From positions 186,001 through 250,000 of the forward strand of contig SKCR01025356.1 in NCBI GenBank assembly GCA_019454045.1: a stretch of DNA of 64,000 nt, given 5' to 3'. Below, in pieces: positions 1 to 12,004 of the stretch. This stretch comes from Zanthoxylum bungeanum (taxonomy: Eukaryota; Streptophyta; Magnoliopsida; Sapindales; Rutaceae). The translations under genes and the position numbers were made by a program. How positions within the stretch are numbered: the stretch's first letter is position 1; the number at the start of each line of letters is the position of its first letter. Below the pieces are notes generated by a model, which was not told where the DNA came from, ran no database searches, and saw only the letters and a program-made list of their open reading frames with translations.

Positions 1-31
1 GACACTCTTTATCTTTTTTTAAACAAAATAG

Positions 32-200
32 TTTGGCTTGGTGACATAAGAATTAAGATTTGGTTGTTCAAGTTCCAAGTTCAAATCCATGGGGTGCACT
101 TCTTATAAGAGCCTGAGACAGACGATGGTTTTACCTATTTTATTTAACCTCAGTTTATATGGTTTGACGGTGGGATTTCTAATATTTTAAAAAAAACTAA
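32..200 (+). repeat. Degenerate tRNA-derived SINE (copy 1)
   Basis: This stretch aligns by eye with the better preserved SINE at 38910-39087: a 'cttggtg' box A region, a box B-like 'agttcaaatcc' at 78-88, then the shared body 'cttataagagc' followed by 'gagacag'. It ends in an A-rich run near 190-196. It has drifted more than the second copy and no target duplication is visible. SINEs of this type are transcribed by RNA polymerase III from internal A and B boxes and copied by LINE enzymes. The rest of 1-274 shows nothing else I can name. Confidence 0.5.
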
Positions 201-274
201 AGAAGTAACTATGGAAAGAATTAGCTTTAGATGGAGATAAAATGCATGTATGTCAGTGTGAGTCAAGTCTAAAT

Positions 275-2679
275 TGTAGGGGTTTTTTAGGGGGTGAATC
301 CGGTAACGCAGCGGAAGCGGTGAAAATCCGATTTTCAGATTTCAAAACTTTTTCTCGGATTAATTAAATAAACATATTTATTTAATACTCCAATAATCAA
401 ATTATGAAAATAAAATTCAATAAAACAATTTTAAGTGAATTTACCGAAATACCCTTGCTTTGTATTTTTGTCCATTTTAGTCCGAAATTGATCTAATCAA
501 TTTTGAATGATTCTAAATCATTTCCAAGATGAACTTATGATGTTCAAAACATCAAAACACCAAAGCAACCAAAAACCAAGTCTTGGCCGAGAGCACCATT
601 TAGGTTCCATTTTGTGCATTTTGCACTTTCATGCTTCAAGACACATCCAAATGATATCCAATCAACATGAAACTTTATATGCATCATATACACACATAAA
701 TACACAAAATATATGAAAACCCCAAAATTTGGAATTATTCATGAACCCTAATTTTTCAATTTTCACAAATTGAACAAATTAGACCAAATACATTAAATCA
801 ATTACTTCAATCATCATTCTTCCATCCAATCCAAGTCTCAACACAATGAAACAACTCAAGATCAAATCTAGGTCATTTAAGAGTGGGTCAATAACTCTAG
901 ATTCGCAACATGGTTTCCAAAAACCTTAAAAGAATAGTTATAACTACAATAGTTACAAGCTTTCTTCATCACACATGCTCAACACTTTCAACCAAATTTC
1001 CATCATCAAAAACACAAGAAATAATGAAAAGAATAACTTAAGAACATCACAAGATGTTGCCTAGATCCTAAGGAACAAATTCCTTTCTAATAGTAAGTTT
1101 GAAAAACTTACAAAATCCAAGCTTTTCTTTGAGTTTTTTTTCCTTTTCTTCTTCACTTGCTTTCTTTTTTTCTTTAATGGTGTTTCTTGTAAAGTGTATT
1201 AGGTTATGAAATGAAGATGAAATGAAAACAATATATACTTGTAATAATTTTCCCTTGGCCGAAAATCACAAGCATTTACCAAATTATTTTCATTTCAATT
1301 TCATTTCAAAAATCATGTAATCAACTTGCATAAATATCTTAATACAACTTTATTAGATATTTATTTAAGTCAACAAAAGCAACTAACATCATTTACTTTA
1401 AATATCCTAATGTAAGATATTTATATTTTAATTAATTTAATCATTTAACAATTAAATAATCAATTAATTAATCAAATACAAATATATTAAATATATGTAT
1501 AATATTTACATTAAATATTAAAAACATATATTCATTTAGGATATAAGTCAAATAACTCATTTTGACTATTAATTAATGTGTATTTAAATTAATCAAGTAT
1601 TAAATGTAAATACACAATAATTAGGCAAATGACTATCTAGTCCTTTTAGCACGTATATTGCGTTTAACCTTTAAACGACTTTATAAATAATCAATATTAT
1701 TTATTAATGTTGCTCTAGTGCTCTACGAGTATGTTTCATTATTGAGACTCTCTAGATTCAGGTATATCCGTCACGAAATCTAATTTCGTGTCCATAATCT
1801 ATCCACCCGTAGATTATGACGATCACGGATAATCTCGCTGAACCATACAGGTCGAGGTCATGGCAAATGTATAATTCCTCCGTCACAGGTATCCGGATAA
1901 ATCCCAGAGATATAGATGTAAACGCCAAATCTCTATCGGGATTATCCAGTCGACTATTCTATTAGCAATCTCAAAAAGAATGTTTAGAACTAGCTTCTAA
2001 ACTTTACCACGGGCCCATGGTTTTATCTGATTGCTAATCATATGGACTACCTATGCTCTGATACACAGAACTGACGGATCCTATCTTGATACACATAGGA
2101 CACCCTGAGGATCTGTCTACACCCAACGAACAGGCGGAGGTCTGATCTAAATAGATCGGTGACGTGACTGCCGTCTAAGTGTAGAAGATGTCTCATGTGC
2201 CCACAATGGCATCTCAAGTCTAAGAATCACAAGTGCTACTCAACCCAAGAAGATTCTTATTGACGCTAGTGTACCATCTATTAAGAATCTTCGGTGAGTC
2301 GTTCAGTGTTTATCCGCTATAAACACCTACACGTCTATACCAGTCTCCAAGACTAATGGTTCATTGAGAAACCATTGGAATCATTTATTCCAGTATACGA
2401 CATGTACCGGTCTCAATGGGTTTACTATACTGACCAAGTAGTGTAAACCTTGACCAGGAACTGTCTGAGAATGACAACGTCATGATACTTCTCAATGTCC
2501 GTTGCGACGCTTTTGCAACTGTATCATGACTAATCATTCTAGGGTCATTACGTCTTTACCATATAGAAAGATAGATTATATTATAGAAACTGCATATATT
2601 ATTCATAATAATAATGTTTTACAGAAGTATTTAACAGAAATACAACCGGGAATTAGCGCTCTGAGCACCAACCCCAACA
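275..2679 (-). mobile_element. Solo LTR A1 (Ty1/copia family A, minus orientation)
   Basis: Read on the minus strand, it begins TGTTGGGGTTGGTGC and ends CCCCTACA, the TG...CA of an LTR. It is flanked by a perfect 5-bp duplication, taaat, at 270-274 and 2680-2684. It is 2405 bp long with no internal region attached, so it is a solo LTR left after recombination between two LTRs. The sequence is the inverted partner of A2 at 3002-5486 along nearly its whole length. Its 5' end also resembles LTR family B (52670 onward), so A and B are related copia subfamilies. A TATA-like run lies near 1231-1237. Confidence 0.85.
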
Positions 2680-3001
2680 TAAATGTATATGATGTAAATA
2701 TTCATAGTCGTTGGTTTTGGAATACGGTCGAATTCCTATAACCTAGAAGACTAGTACATGTCGTAAATTGGAATTGGAGTTCCAATGGTTTAACCCAATG
2801 TATCATGAGCTTTGGAAGCTCGTATAGACGGGTGGGTATTAGTTGGACCGAATACTGAATGACTCACAAATGATTCCTAATAGTTGGAAGTACACACCAC
2901 CGTCAATAGGAATCTTCTCGAGTCGAGTAGCATATATGATCATTTGACTATAGGATAACATTAATTTTGTGTGAGGTCCTCCACACTTTGATGCCATGTA
3001 T

Positions 3002-4194
3002 TGTTGGGTTTGGTACTCAGAGCGCCAATCCTAACCGTATTTATATCCGATTCATGAATACGAACATCCATTTTTTCCATAATATTACTTTCTTAGTGGT
3101 TGCACCTCTTGTTTTTATATACGTATTCGATCTAATTACTATTAGATTGAAATTAAATCTGATTTAGTGATATGTATATATTAGACAAAGACCCGATAAT
3201 ATATAATGTAGTACGCAGTTACAAAGTAATTTGTAATTGACATTGAGAAGTGTCACTACTAGAAATATATTATCAAATAAAGTTCTGGGTCAAGATTTAC
3301 TAACACGGGTCGGTTAGTTAAATCCAGTGAGACCAGTACATGTCGTATATCGTGACTTGGTCCGATGGTTTATCCCGATGAACCATGAGTCTTGGGAGAC
3401 TCGTATAGACGTGTAGGTGTTTATAGTGGATGAAAATTGAATAACTCACCGGAGATTCTTAATGGATGGTACACCAACGTCAATAAGAATCTTCTCAGGT
3501 TGAGTAGCATAGTGGTCCTTCGACTTGAGATACCACTGTGGATGTAAGAGACATCCTCCACACTTAGATGGCAGTCACGTCACCAATCTATTTAGATCAT
3601 ACCTCTGCATGTTCATTGGGTGTGGACCGATCCTCAGGATATCCTGTGTGTGTCAAGATAGGATCCGTTAGTTCTGTGTACAGAGCATAGGTAGTCCATA
3701 TGTGATTAGCGATCGGTTAAATCCATACCCGTGGTATACTTCGGAAATAAGTTCCGAGTGTTATTTAAAGATTTCTAATAGATACGTCGACAGGATTATA
3801 CCTATAGAGATTTGTCATTTATATCTATATCTCTGGAATAATCCGGATACCTGTGATGGAGGGATTATACGTATGCAATGACCTCGACCTGTATGATTCA
3901 GCTAGTTTGTCTGCGGTCGTCATAATTTATGGGTGGGTAAATTATGGACACGAAATTGGATTTGTGACGGGTATGCCTGAATCTAGAGAGTCTCAATAGT
4001 GAAATATACTCGTAGAGCACTAGGGCAACTTTTATGAATAATACTGATTATTTATAAGTCGTTTAAAGGTTAAACGAAAAATACATGCAAATGGACCTAA
4101 TGGTCATTTACTAATTATTGTGTATTTGTATTTAATGATAGATTTTATTAATACACATTAATTAAATGTCAAATTTTGATATTTGACATATATC

Positions 4195-4243
<49 letters not shown>

Positions 4244-5486
4244 GATATTTAAAGTAAATATAATACATATATTTAAAATATTTGTATTTAAATAATTATT
4301 TAATTATTTAATTGTTAAATAATTAAATTAATTAAAAATATAAATATCTTATGTTTTGATATTTTTGGAGATGCCTTGAGTTGTTTTATTTGACTTGTTG
4401 AAAATCATTAAATGGTTTAATGATTATTTACACAAGTTGATAAAGCAAGCTTTAATGAAACAAAAAAAAAATCTAGATATTTAAAGTATACACAAATTCG
4501 GCCAAGGGAAAATTTGTAGAGTATATATTGTTTTGTTTCATTTTCATTAGGTTAAGGTTAACAAGTTACACAAAAACAAACACAAAAGAGTTGAGAGCAA
4601 AATTTGAAGATCAAAGAAGAAAAGCTTGAAATACTTTGATTTTGTAAGTATTTTTTTAAATCTTTCAACTAAGAAAATGTTTCTATCATGCTTAGCTTCA
4701 ATATGTGTTGCTAGGATGTTGTCTATACTCTTATATTTTGTGTTTTAATTGGTTTTGAACTTGTTTGAAAGATGAAAGCATGTATGGTTTATAAGTGAGC
4801 TTGAAATGGTTTCATAAGCTCTCTTTTGATTATTTGATAATCAAGTTGCCATTCTAGAGTTTCTAAGCCACTCATTGATGACCTAGAATTGTTTTTGAGT
4901 TGTTTCATGATGGTGATACTTGTTTGGTGTGGTAAAGTTTGAATTAAAGTGTTGGATTTAATTGATTTTGTAAAATTTGTCAATTTGAAGAAATTGTAAA
5001 ATTAGGGTTCTTAACCCTTTCCAAATTTGGATATTTTCATATATGTGATGCATTATGGTGTTTATATGATGCATATTAATTTTTGAGTTGATTGGATTTG
5101 ATCTTGACATGTTTTGAACAAAAATGGACCAAATTGCAAAAACTGAAAAATTAAGGGTGTGTTCGTCAATTACTAAAATTTTGAGGATTTTGTTGCAATA
5201 TGATTTTGATGTGTTATACATGTTGGAAATCATTTTAGAAATGATTTAGAATCATCCAAAATTATATTTGACAATTTTAGGACTAAAATGATCAATTTAC
5301 AAAGTTTTGGGCCAATTCGGCAATTACCAAGAAATTTGGTTTCTTGTGTAAAATTTTAGTTTTTAAGTATTGGGTAATTAAATAAACAAGTTTATTTAAT
5401 TGATCCAAGGAAATTATTGAAATCAGAAAATTTTGATTTTCTGCATTTCCGTTGCGTTACCGGATCTACCCCTTAAAACCCATACA
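3002..5486 (+). mobile_element. Solo LTR A2 (Ty1/copia family A, plus orientation)
   Basis: It begins TGTTGGGTTTGGTAC and ends AAAACCCATACA, flanked by a perfect 5-bp duplication tgtat at 2997-3001 and 5487-5491. Removing it restores the family-B LTR across the site, as seen by comparison with the copy at 58425. Length is 2485 bp. It contains a (TA)n run at 4199-4240 and a TATA-like gtatatattg at 4521-4530 that is conserved in A1, a candidate start region for LTR-driven transcription. There is no coding sequence inside. Confidence 0.88.
4199..4240. repeat. (TA)n microsatellite in LTR A2
   Basis: About 21 uninterrupted AT dinucleotides inside solo LTR A2. The A1 copy lacks a comparable run at the matching place, so the tract expanded after the copies separated. 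Confidence 0.9.
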
Positions 5487-6187
5487 TGTATGTCATAAAC
5501 CTTTCATGGTCTGGCCTCTAGATATTCGTTGGGTGTGGACCGATGCACTCGTTAATCAAGTACGGATCAAGATATGATATGTCGGTCTGTATGTGTACCA
5601 TAAGGGGTTTAGGTATCCATGTAAGTAAGTCACGATTCTTACGACTTTGGCCAAAGCCGATCACCTAGGGTGGATCACATCGGTTGTAAAAAATCGTGGA
5701 CATGTCGATATTAGATGTGTGTTTCAGAAACTTAATGGTGTATTCTATGTTTCTTCAGCACAACTCGGATAGCCTACGACGGAGGGATTGATAAAAATAT
5801 ATGATACTTTGACTATTAGGTGAAAATTGGAAGTGTTTAGTAATGGTTTAAAGTTGAAAATGATCATTGCCTATGGCAGCGTCGCGACTTTGACCTCCCA
5901 GTGTCCGTCATACAGTATCAGACTTAGGAGCGTCGTGACACGTACCCTTCCACGTCACGATGTCGAGACCTCCAGCTCTCGTACTTTGGAGCGTCTCGAC
6001 GCGCAGAGCTGATACATAGTGAAACTTCATTTTCTCTGTTCTGGAGTTTCCGAACTCCATTTTATTCCACGGACTCAAAACTGAATGTAATTTTACATAA
6101 AATATTTTAAAATACACCCATGCTAGATATATATGGGTTAGACCCACTTCTGCGTCCGACCTTAGGGGTTCCACATTTACCCCAATA

Positions 6188-6899
6188 AATACTTCTAAAT
6201 CGATGCATAAATCTTGACAAGTAACATCAATTCGAGCTTGATTAACACCATACTTGACACTTTCATATAAATTGAACATGAATCATGCTTGGGTCATGCT
6301 TAAGTTTCCATGAGTTCAAATGAGAGGTTTGTAAAATCATGTTAGAATGCAAGCAATTGCTAAGGTAAGGGATGGAAAACTTACTTACTTCAACTAGGAT
6401 AAGTAATAGTAAGAAAGACTTTTAATTTCATGTTTGATTTGAAACAAAAGAAAAAAAGAAAAATGAGGTGGTTTGGGCGTGGGGTTCTTGTGGAGAAGAA
6501 AGGAAGTGAATAAAAATATAAGTCATAAAAGACTTATTTTTATATTAAACTAATAATAAATAAAAACTCCCACATGTTGAATTATTTACTAGTCTTGCCA
6601 CTGCACATTGGGCCAAAATTAAGGCCTAAAATTGACTTAATTACGCATGAAATTAGGGAAAATATTTAACATAAAAGTTATAGTCCTATATATGAGATTT
6701 CCAACAGTATTGACATCATTGAAAATGATGCTTGTAGCCACAATATGGTCAAAAAACTAAGAATTATTCGTAAAAGCGGGTGAATCACAAAAGGTATTGA
6801 AAGTTCGAAAAAATTATTCTGAACTCCCGGGATGGGTTACAAGGACTTAAAATCTATTTAGACATGAATAAAGGCATAATAACACATCATGCATGAATA
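6188..6899. other. Stretch without recognisable gene; likely LTR-derived
   Basis: No open frame of note. Read on the minus strand, the 6700-6850 part has the wording typical of plant gypsy LTRs (a ggagttcagaataat block), so it may be a remnant of another LTR joined to element G. I could not fix its ends. Confidence 0.3.
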
Positions 6900-7005
6900 G
6901 AGTGACTGTAATAGACATCTCACCCCGCTGGTCATCAAAGAAAGCTTGGTCATGAACATCGGCTCGAATTCCTCCTATGTAATGCCATCAACATCTTGTA
7001 TTCTT

Positions 7006-7149
7006 TCAATAATGCCCCACCAAAAGGTGGTTATCCCAATAAATCTCAATGTCGTAATATGAGTCCAGTACTGTATTATAATTCTCAAAGTGCGAAAATA
7101 ATCTTTTCATCTCCCGCAACCATACGTCTGCAACGATAGGGTCCAATTC
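7006..7149 (-). pseudogene. Ty3/gypsy gag fragment of element G
   Basis: On the minus strand a 47-codon open stretch reads with 'DPIVADVWLREMKRLF' near its start and 'YWDNHLL' near its end, before a stop at 7006-7008. The order matches the conserved core of chromovirus-type retrotransposon Gag (the ADxWLREMKR block, then the aromatic WW-like patch). Gag forms the particle that packages element RNA. It lies about 300 bp inside the primer site at 7449-7460, the right place for gag. Both flanks are out of frame or missing, and the rest of gag and all of pol are absent to the left. Confidence 0.55.
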
Positions 7150-7448
7150 TCTATTATATTAAGAAGGATTCAGGTGTATGAATCGCTAAAGATAGTAAGA
7201 CTAACTCAATTGGCGTTCAAGTAAAATTTGTAGTAGAGGTTTTACATGAGGTACTTGGAATTAGTGAAAGGCTTGAGTAAGGGCCCCCACTATCGGGGTG
7301 AGATCTGGTTGTTATGTAGGTTGATCATCGGCTTGACGTCTTACGGATCTCTTAAATGGAATAAAAGTTATGGTGATAATGATGCATAATGTTGAAATAA
7401 ACGTTAATTAGTTTAATCGTGATCTGTCAGAGTGTTGAACCTAAGGAG

Positions 7449-7460
7449 CTCTGATACCTT
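7449..7460 (-). other. Primer binding site of element G
   Basis: The minus strand reads aaggtatcagag directly after the LTR end GGGGTGTGACA. This matches the initiator-Met tRNA primer site (TGGTATCAGAGC) used by many plant LTR elements and fixes the element's orientation as minus. Confidence 0.7.
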
Positions 7461-8317
7461 TATGTCACACCCCAAAACAAGACAAGTGGCAATTCGAGAA
7501 ATCCATACGGAGTGAAAATTCCATGTCGTCGTACATATTATCTGAATAGTTTATTTTATATCCCACATTATCGGAGTCACCAATAAACATAAAGGATGAA
7601 AAAGTAAATATAATTTATAATTCAAATAATAAATTTTACATCATCATCATCATTAAAAAGTATAAAAGTACCGTGGCATATTTAAGACAGACCTAGAAGG
7701 GAAAGTACAATAGTCATCTGCTAACTGAAGAGATGAAACGGATTCAAACCCAAAATCCTGGTACCAAGCTCTACACAATCGCCTATGATGTTCCCTACAA
7801 AGTCGCATATTTGGAACTACTTGTGGAGGAAGTAGAATGTGAGTATTTGGGAAAATAATCATAGGAATTCGATTACCTGTTTGAAAGCCTTTTCGTCTTT
7901 TAAAATGTCGATGCATGGTTAGTCCGAATATAATTCAAATACCCATTTCAACATCTATATGTAGTTATAGAAAATCAAAATATATAAAATAAATGGGCAA
8001 AATCAATGGTTTCTTCAAATTCCATTTCATATAAAATTATTGGAACAAAATTATAAAATCCACATAAACAGATATAAAACCATAACAATATCCAAATATC
8101 ATAAAAATAACAAGAACCACATGCACGCACATAATCACACATCACAATCCATAAATGCATGAGCTCTAACTCTCATCAAATCCCAGAGCACTCTGACGAC
8201 CCACATGACCATGTGTAATAAACTATGACACTTTTTGGACTTTCACCAACAATGGTCCTCCACACTTTTCAGATAGGATTTACGACCGCTACATCGAAAA
8301 TGGTCCTACCCATCTAA

Positions 8318-10585
8318 TGTGATCCAAGATACGAGAATTGGGCATTATCCTAGTCAAGAATACTCAAGATACATCAAGAAATATGTTCTTGGTTTAATTT
8401 CATCAAAGAGTTTCAAGGGAGGACCACTCAGGCAATGACAGTGGAATTTGCGCAGTCTTCGTATTTTGATCGTAACTTTCTCATCCGATATTTGATTTTA
8501 GTTATTAAAGTTGCATTGCAAAGAAGACGCAAATATTCAACCTTTTAGTTTATGTCAAAGACAAATTCAGATTTCTTCCTAGTTAAAAATAAAGTTGTAT
8601 TATCCCCCAGCTTTAGGATATATGATTTAAATTTTATGTTTTGTTTAAGTGATGAGCTGAACTCTAATCTTATTTTAAAAGCCCATATATGAAATTTTGA
8701 GTCTTATTTATTTTAGGATTTAGTTTTATTAGTTCAATTAGGATATCTTTTAAGTATTTTAGTTTAATTAGTTTTCCTTATTTAAGTTAGCTTAGGATTT
8801 TATAATGGGCCTATTTAAAGGTGCCTTTAGCTTGTCATTTAACAGAGAATTTTGAAAAGAATAGTCATTGGCGTTTAACACTTATGTGTGTGTGATAGTG
8901 GATTCTCTCATGGTTTCCGACTGAACCATTATCAAGACTTATCAAATATTTGTGATGTTTATAATGTCTCTAAATAGCAAATAAGAATGCTTTGAGAATA
9001 TAGAAGGATTCCTATAAGCAGATTCTCTAGAGGTTCGACTTGATCTTGGAGAGGTTTTATTTCCTAACAAAAAAAGTTCAAGGTTCTGACAAGAAATAAA
9101 GAAAGGTTTTCAAGAACAAGTTTTTTGGGGGTGTCTAACTTGATCTTGGAATGCTTTTGTTCTTATAAAATCATGATTCGCGGTTCTTGGGATTCACTCA
9201 ATTACGTCAGTTTGTCTAGGAATTTAATCCGACGGTGGTTTCCGTCAGATGTTATCAGAGCTCAAGGTTCCAATGTCAGGTTTTTCTATCTTTAATTACT
9301 TTCTTTAAGATCTTTTTTTATTATGTCTTAGGTTAAGTTTCTATTTTTTTTTTATTCTTTTTAAGTCTTATTCGTTTCTTTGCTTGATTTAATCTTAAAT
9401 CTTGCATCTTTGTTAGATTATTTTATTATTTTTTTTAGTCAAAAGATTACAAAAATCCAAAAAAAAAAAATATGTTCATTAAGTTTCAATTTTTTCATGT
9501 GTCTTTGTGTCTTATTTAGTGTTCAAATTTAGTAAGAGTATTTAAGTTGTTCTTGAATAATTAAAACATCAAAATAAAAAAAAAGGTTACAATTGTTCTT
9601 GAGTCAAGGTTTGGATTCGAGGATGAATCATTTCGAGGAGAGAGGGAATGGTGTGATCTAAGGTATGAGAATTGGATATTATCCAAGTATAAAATACTCA
9701 AGATACATCAAGAAAGAGGTTATTGGTCAAAATTTCATCAAAGAGTTTCAAGAGAATACCACTCAGGCAATGACAGAGAGAATTTCGCAGTCTATGTATT
9801 TTGACCGTAACTTTCTCATCCGATGTTCAATTTTGGTGATTCAAGTTTCATTAGAAAGAAGACTCAAAGATCTACCACTTTGTGACTTATGTCAAAGACA
9901 AATTCAGACTTCTTCCTAGTTAAAAATCAAGTCGTAATTATCCTTACAGCTTTAGATTATATACTTTTAATTTTATGTTATGTTTAAGTGATGGGCTGAA
10001 CTTTAATGTTATTTTAAAAGCCTATGTACGAAATTTTGAGTCTTATTTAGCTTAAGATTTAGTTTTATTAGTTCAATTGGGATTTATTTTAATTCTTTTA
10101 GTTTAATTAGTTTTCCTTATTTAAGTTAACTTAGGATTTTATAATAGGTCTATTTATAGGCGTCTTTATCTTGTAATTTAACATAGATTTTTGAATAAAG
10201 AATAGCCATTTGCGTTTAACACCCATGTCTGTGTGTGAGTGGATTCTCAAATGGTTCTTGACTCAATAATTATCAAGACTTATCAAATAATGGTGATCTT
10301 TGTGGCATCTCTAAATAACTAGCAAGATTGCTTCAATAATATAGAAAGATTGCTATAGGCAAATTCTCTAGAGGTTTGACTTGATCTTGGAGAGGTTTTA
10401 TTTCCAAATAAAATGGGTTGTTTTGACAAGAAGTAAAGAAATGTTTTCAAGAATGGTTTTTTTTTTTTGGGTCTAACTTGAGCTTGGAAGAATTTAATTC
10501 TTACAAAATCATGATTCGCGATTCTTGGGGTTCGTTCAATTACGTGAGGTTTCTTAGGAATTCAATTCTACGGTAGTTTCCATCA
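8318..10585 (+). mobile_element. Compact LTR retrotransposon F without coding region
   Basis: Two direct LTRs of about 930 bp (8318-9247 and 9652-10585), both starting TGTGATC and ending TCA, flank only 404 bp. The internal part has a primer site right after the left LTR (tgttatcagagct, 9250-9262, initiator-Met type) and a polypurine tract right before the right LTR (cgaggagagagggaatgg, 9634-9651). No gag or pol is present, so replication would need proteins from a related gypsy element. The five bases outside the two ends (tctaa and ccacc) do not match, so no target duplication is preserved. Confidence 0.85.
9248..9651 (+). other. Internal domain of element F (PBS to PPT)
   Basis: T-rich leader-like sequence with the primer site at its left edge and the polypurine tract at its right edge; no open frame. 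Because both cis signals are intact at exactly the expected sites, this looks like a designed minimal element or a clean internal deletion derivative. Confidence 0.7.
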
Positions 10586-12004
10586 CCACCAATCAACCAG
10601 GACTCCCACGATGCCTATCATCATATACCATGTGGCCTGAAGACCATCAATGCAGCCACATATAAGATTTATGGGTCTAACCCATGGCGGTCCAGTCCAC
10701 CAATAACTAGGACTCAGGTGTGGTCAACCGGGACACTTTATGGACTTTCACCAATGGTAGTTCTGTCACACTTTCCACACATGATTATGGATCCATGTAT
10801 GGTCAAATAACAAGTAGATCTCATGTGTGATCCTATGGTATGTGCGTAATGTATAATTTACCGAAATACCCATGTAATAATTTATAAATACAATAAATTG
10901 TCAAGTCCGTAAAATCCGTCAAACATCATAACTTAAAATAATCATTTTGTAAATAGTTTAATAAATAAATACAGTGCGGAATCTAAATATAATTTATTTA
11001 ACAATTTTTAAATAAACTTTATTTAAAAAAATAATGGTAATCGAATCCCTACCTCGATCATATGCTTGGATCATGAAACAGGACCCACCATGAGGATCGA
11101 CACACACAACTTCATCTCGTTCCCGGCCAAATTCTATCTCGGACCGGCTGGTATACATATCGAGCACGCGTAGTCTGCTTTTGACGGGGTCTCGAGGTTC
11201 AGTAACTTTCAATGGTCAAATCATATACCCACGCCTTTGATTCTTCGAGAGGAGTTCACTGGTAGTGTCCTTTTATCAATCCAACGGTTGGATTTCTCGG
11301 ACTCGATAAAAAATTGAATTTCACTCTCCTCCAAAATAAGAATTTCTCAAATGGCATTTGATTAGAGCATGGTCGGTGGCATCAGAAAGGTCTCGGCCAG
11401 GGGAACACTCACTCACCGATAATGATGACAGATAACGTTAGATGGCGGCGCGTAAGGAGGATAAAAGCGGTTATGTCATGGTTTTAAGATGCTGATATCT
11501 TCTCTAGTGGGGCTCTGATGATGTCACCTTTGGTGGGTTTGGAATGACCGACGGCTGATGATTCTGGCAGACCGACGAGTGGCAGTGGCGACACACGACG
11601 GACGACAGTGGGGGTGCTTGTGAGAGAGAGATAGTGGGTGTGTGTATGTGTAATATTTTAAATGGTGGGGAATGTGCCACATATATAGAGATGGGTGAGA
11701 CACATGTCGCCAGCTAGTTGGGCCACGTGTCGTACGCCAATTGAGCCATGTGTTTCACACCGATTGGTTCCACGTGTTAGCCCATCATAGTGCCATTTTT
11801 CAGCCCCTAGAAAAGATCATTGAGCCTCTTTAGTTTGATTAAAGTGAAATTTACCAAAGAAAATCTCATATTTTATCATTTTAGTCCTTGAAAGTTCCAA
11901 AATTTTATATTTTGTTCCCTTTTTGACTAACTCAACTTTGACTTTTTGACCCAAATTTCTATTATTTCTCAATAAAACCCTTACAAATGGTATGTGGTTT
12001 TACA

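Larger units (their letters stand above)
2685..6187 (+). mobile_element. LTR B remnant (Ty1/copia), host of solo LTR A2
   Basis: Positions about 2690-2996 and 5492-6187 match the family-B LTR seen whole at 52670-55149. The match runs from the 'catagtcgttggttttgg' block through 'ccacactttgatgcca', continues after the A2 insertion at 'cataaacctttcatggt', and ends near 'ggggttccacatttacccc'. The first roughly 200 bp of the LTR are missing or unrecognisable, and a block of about 1.3 kb present in the 52670 copy is absent between about 5790 and 5850. The GC-richer stretch 5880-6010 is part of this LTR and not a gene. Confidence 0.75.
7463..12004 (-). mobile_element. Ty3/gypsy LTR of element G (interrupted by F)
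   Basis: The right edge of the primer site at 7463 opens with TGTCACACCCC on the plus strand, so the minus-strand LTR ends in GGGGTGTGACA, a common end for Tekay/Del-type plant gypsy LTRs. The opposite end is placed at 12004, where the minus strand starts TGTAAAACCACATACC, followed by sequence typical of such LTRs. Without element F (8318-10585) the LTR is about 2.3 kb. It contains an internal repeated block ('ggactttcaccaa' at about 8238 and 10742) and CACGTG motifs near 11733 and 11773. The far end is inferred; no target duplication can be tested because the rest of the element is lost. Confidence 0.55.

Noticed and set aside
275..5486. A single 5.2-kb foldback transposon with 2.4-kb inverted arms
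   Set aside because: Each arm has its own TG...CA ends and its own 5-bp target duplication, and the spacer is part of LTR B, so these are two solo LTRs.
5827..6279. Overlapping frames on both strands in a GC-richer block (61 and 123 codons)
   Set aside because: They lie within the terminal part of an LTR B copy, share no protein wording and are explained by local base composition.
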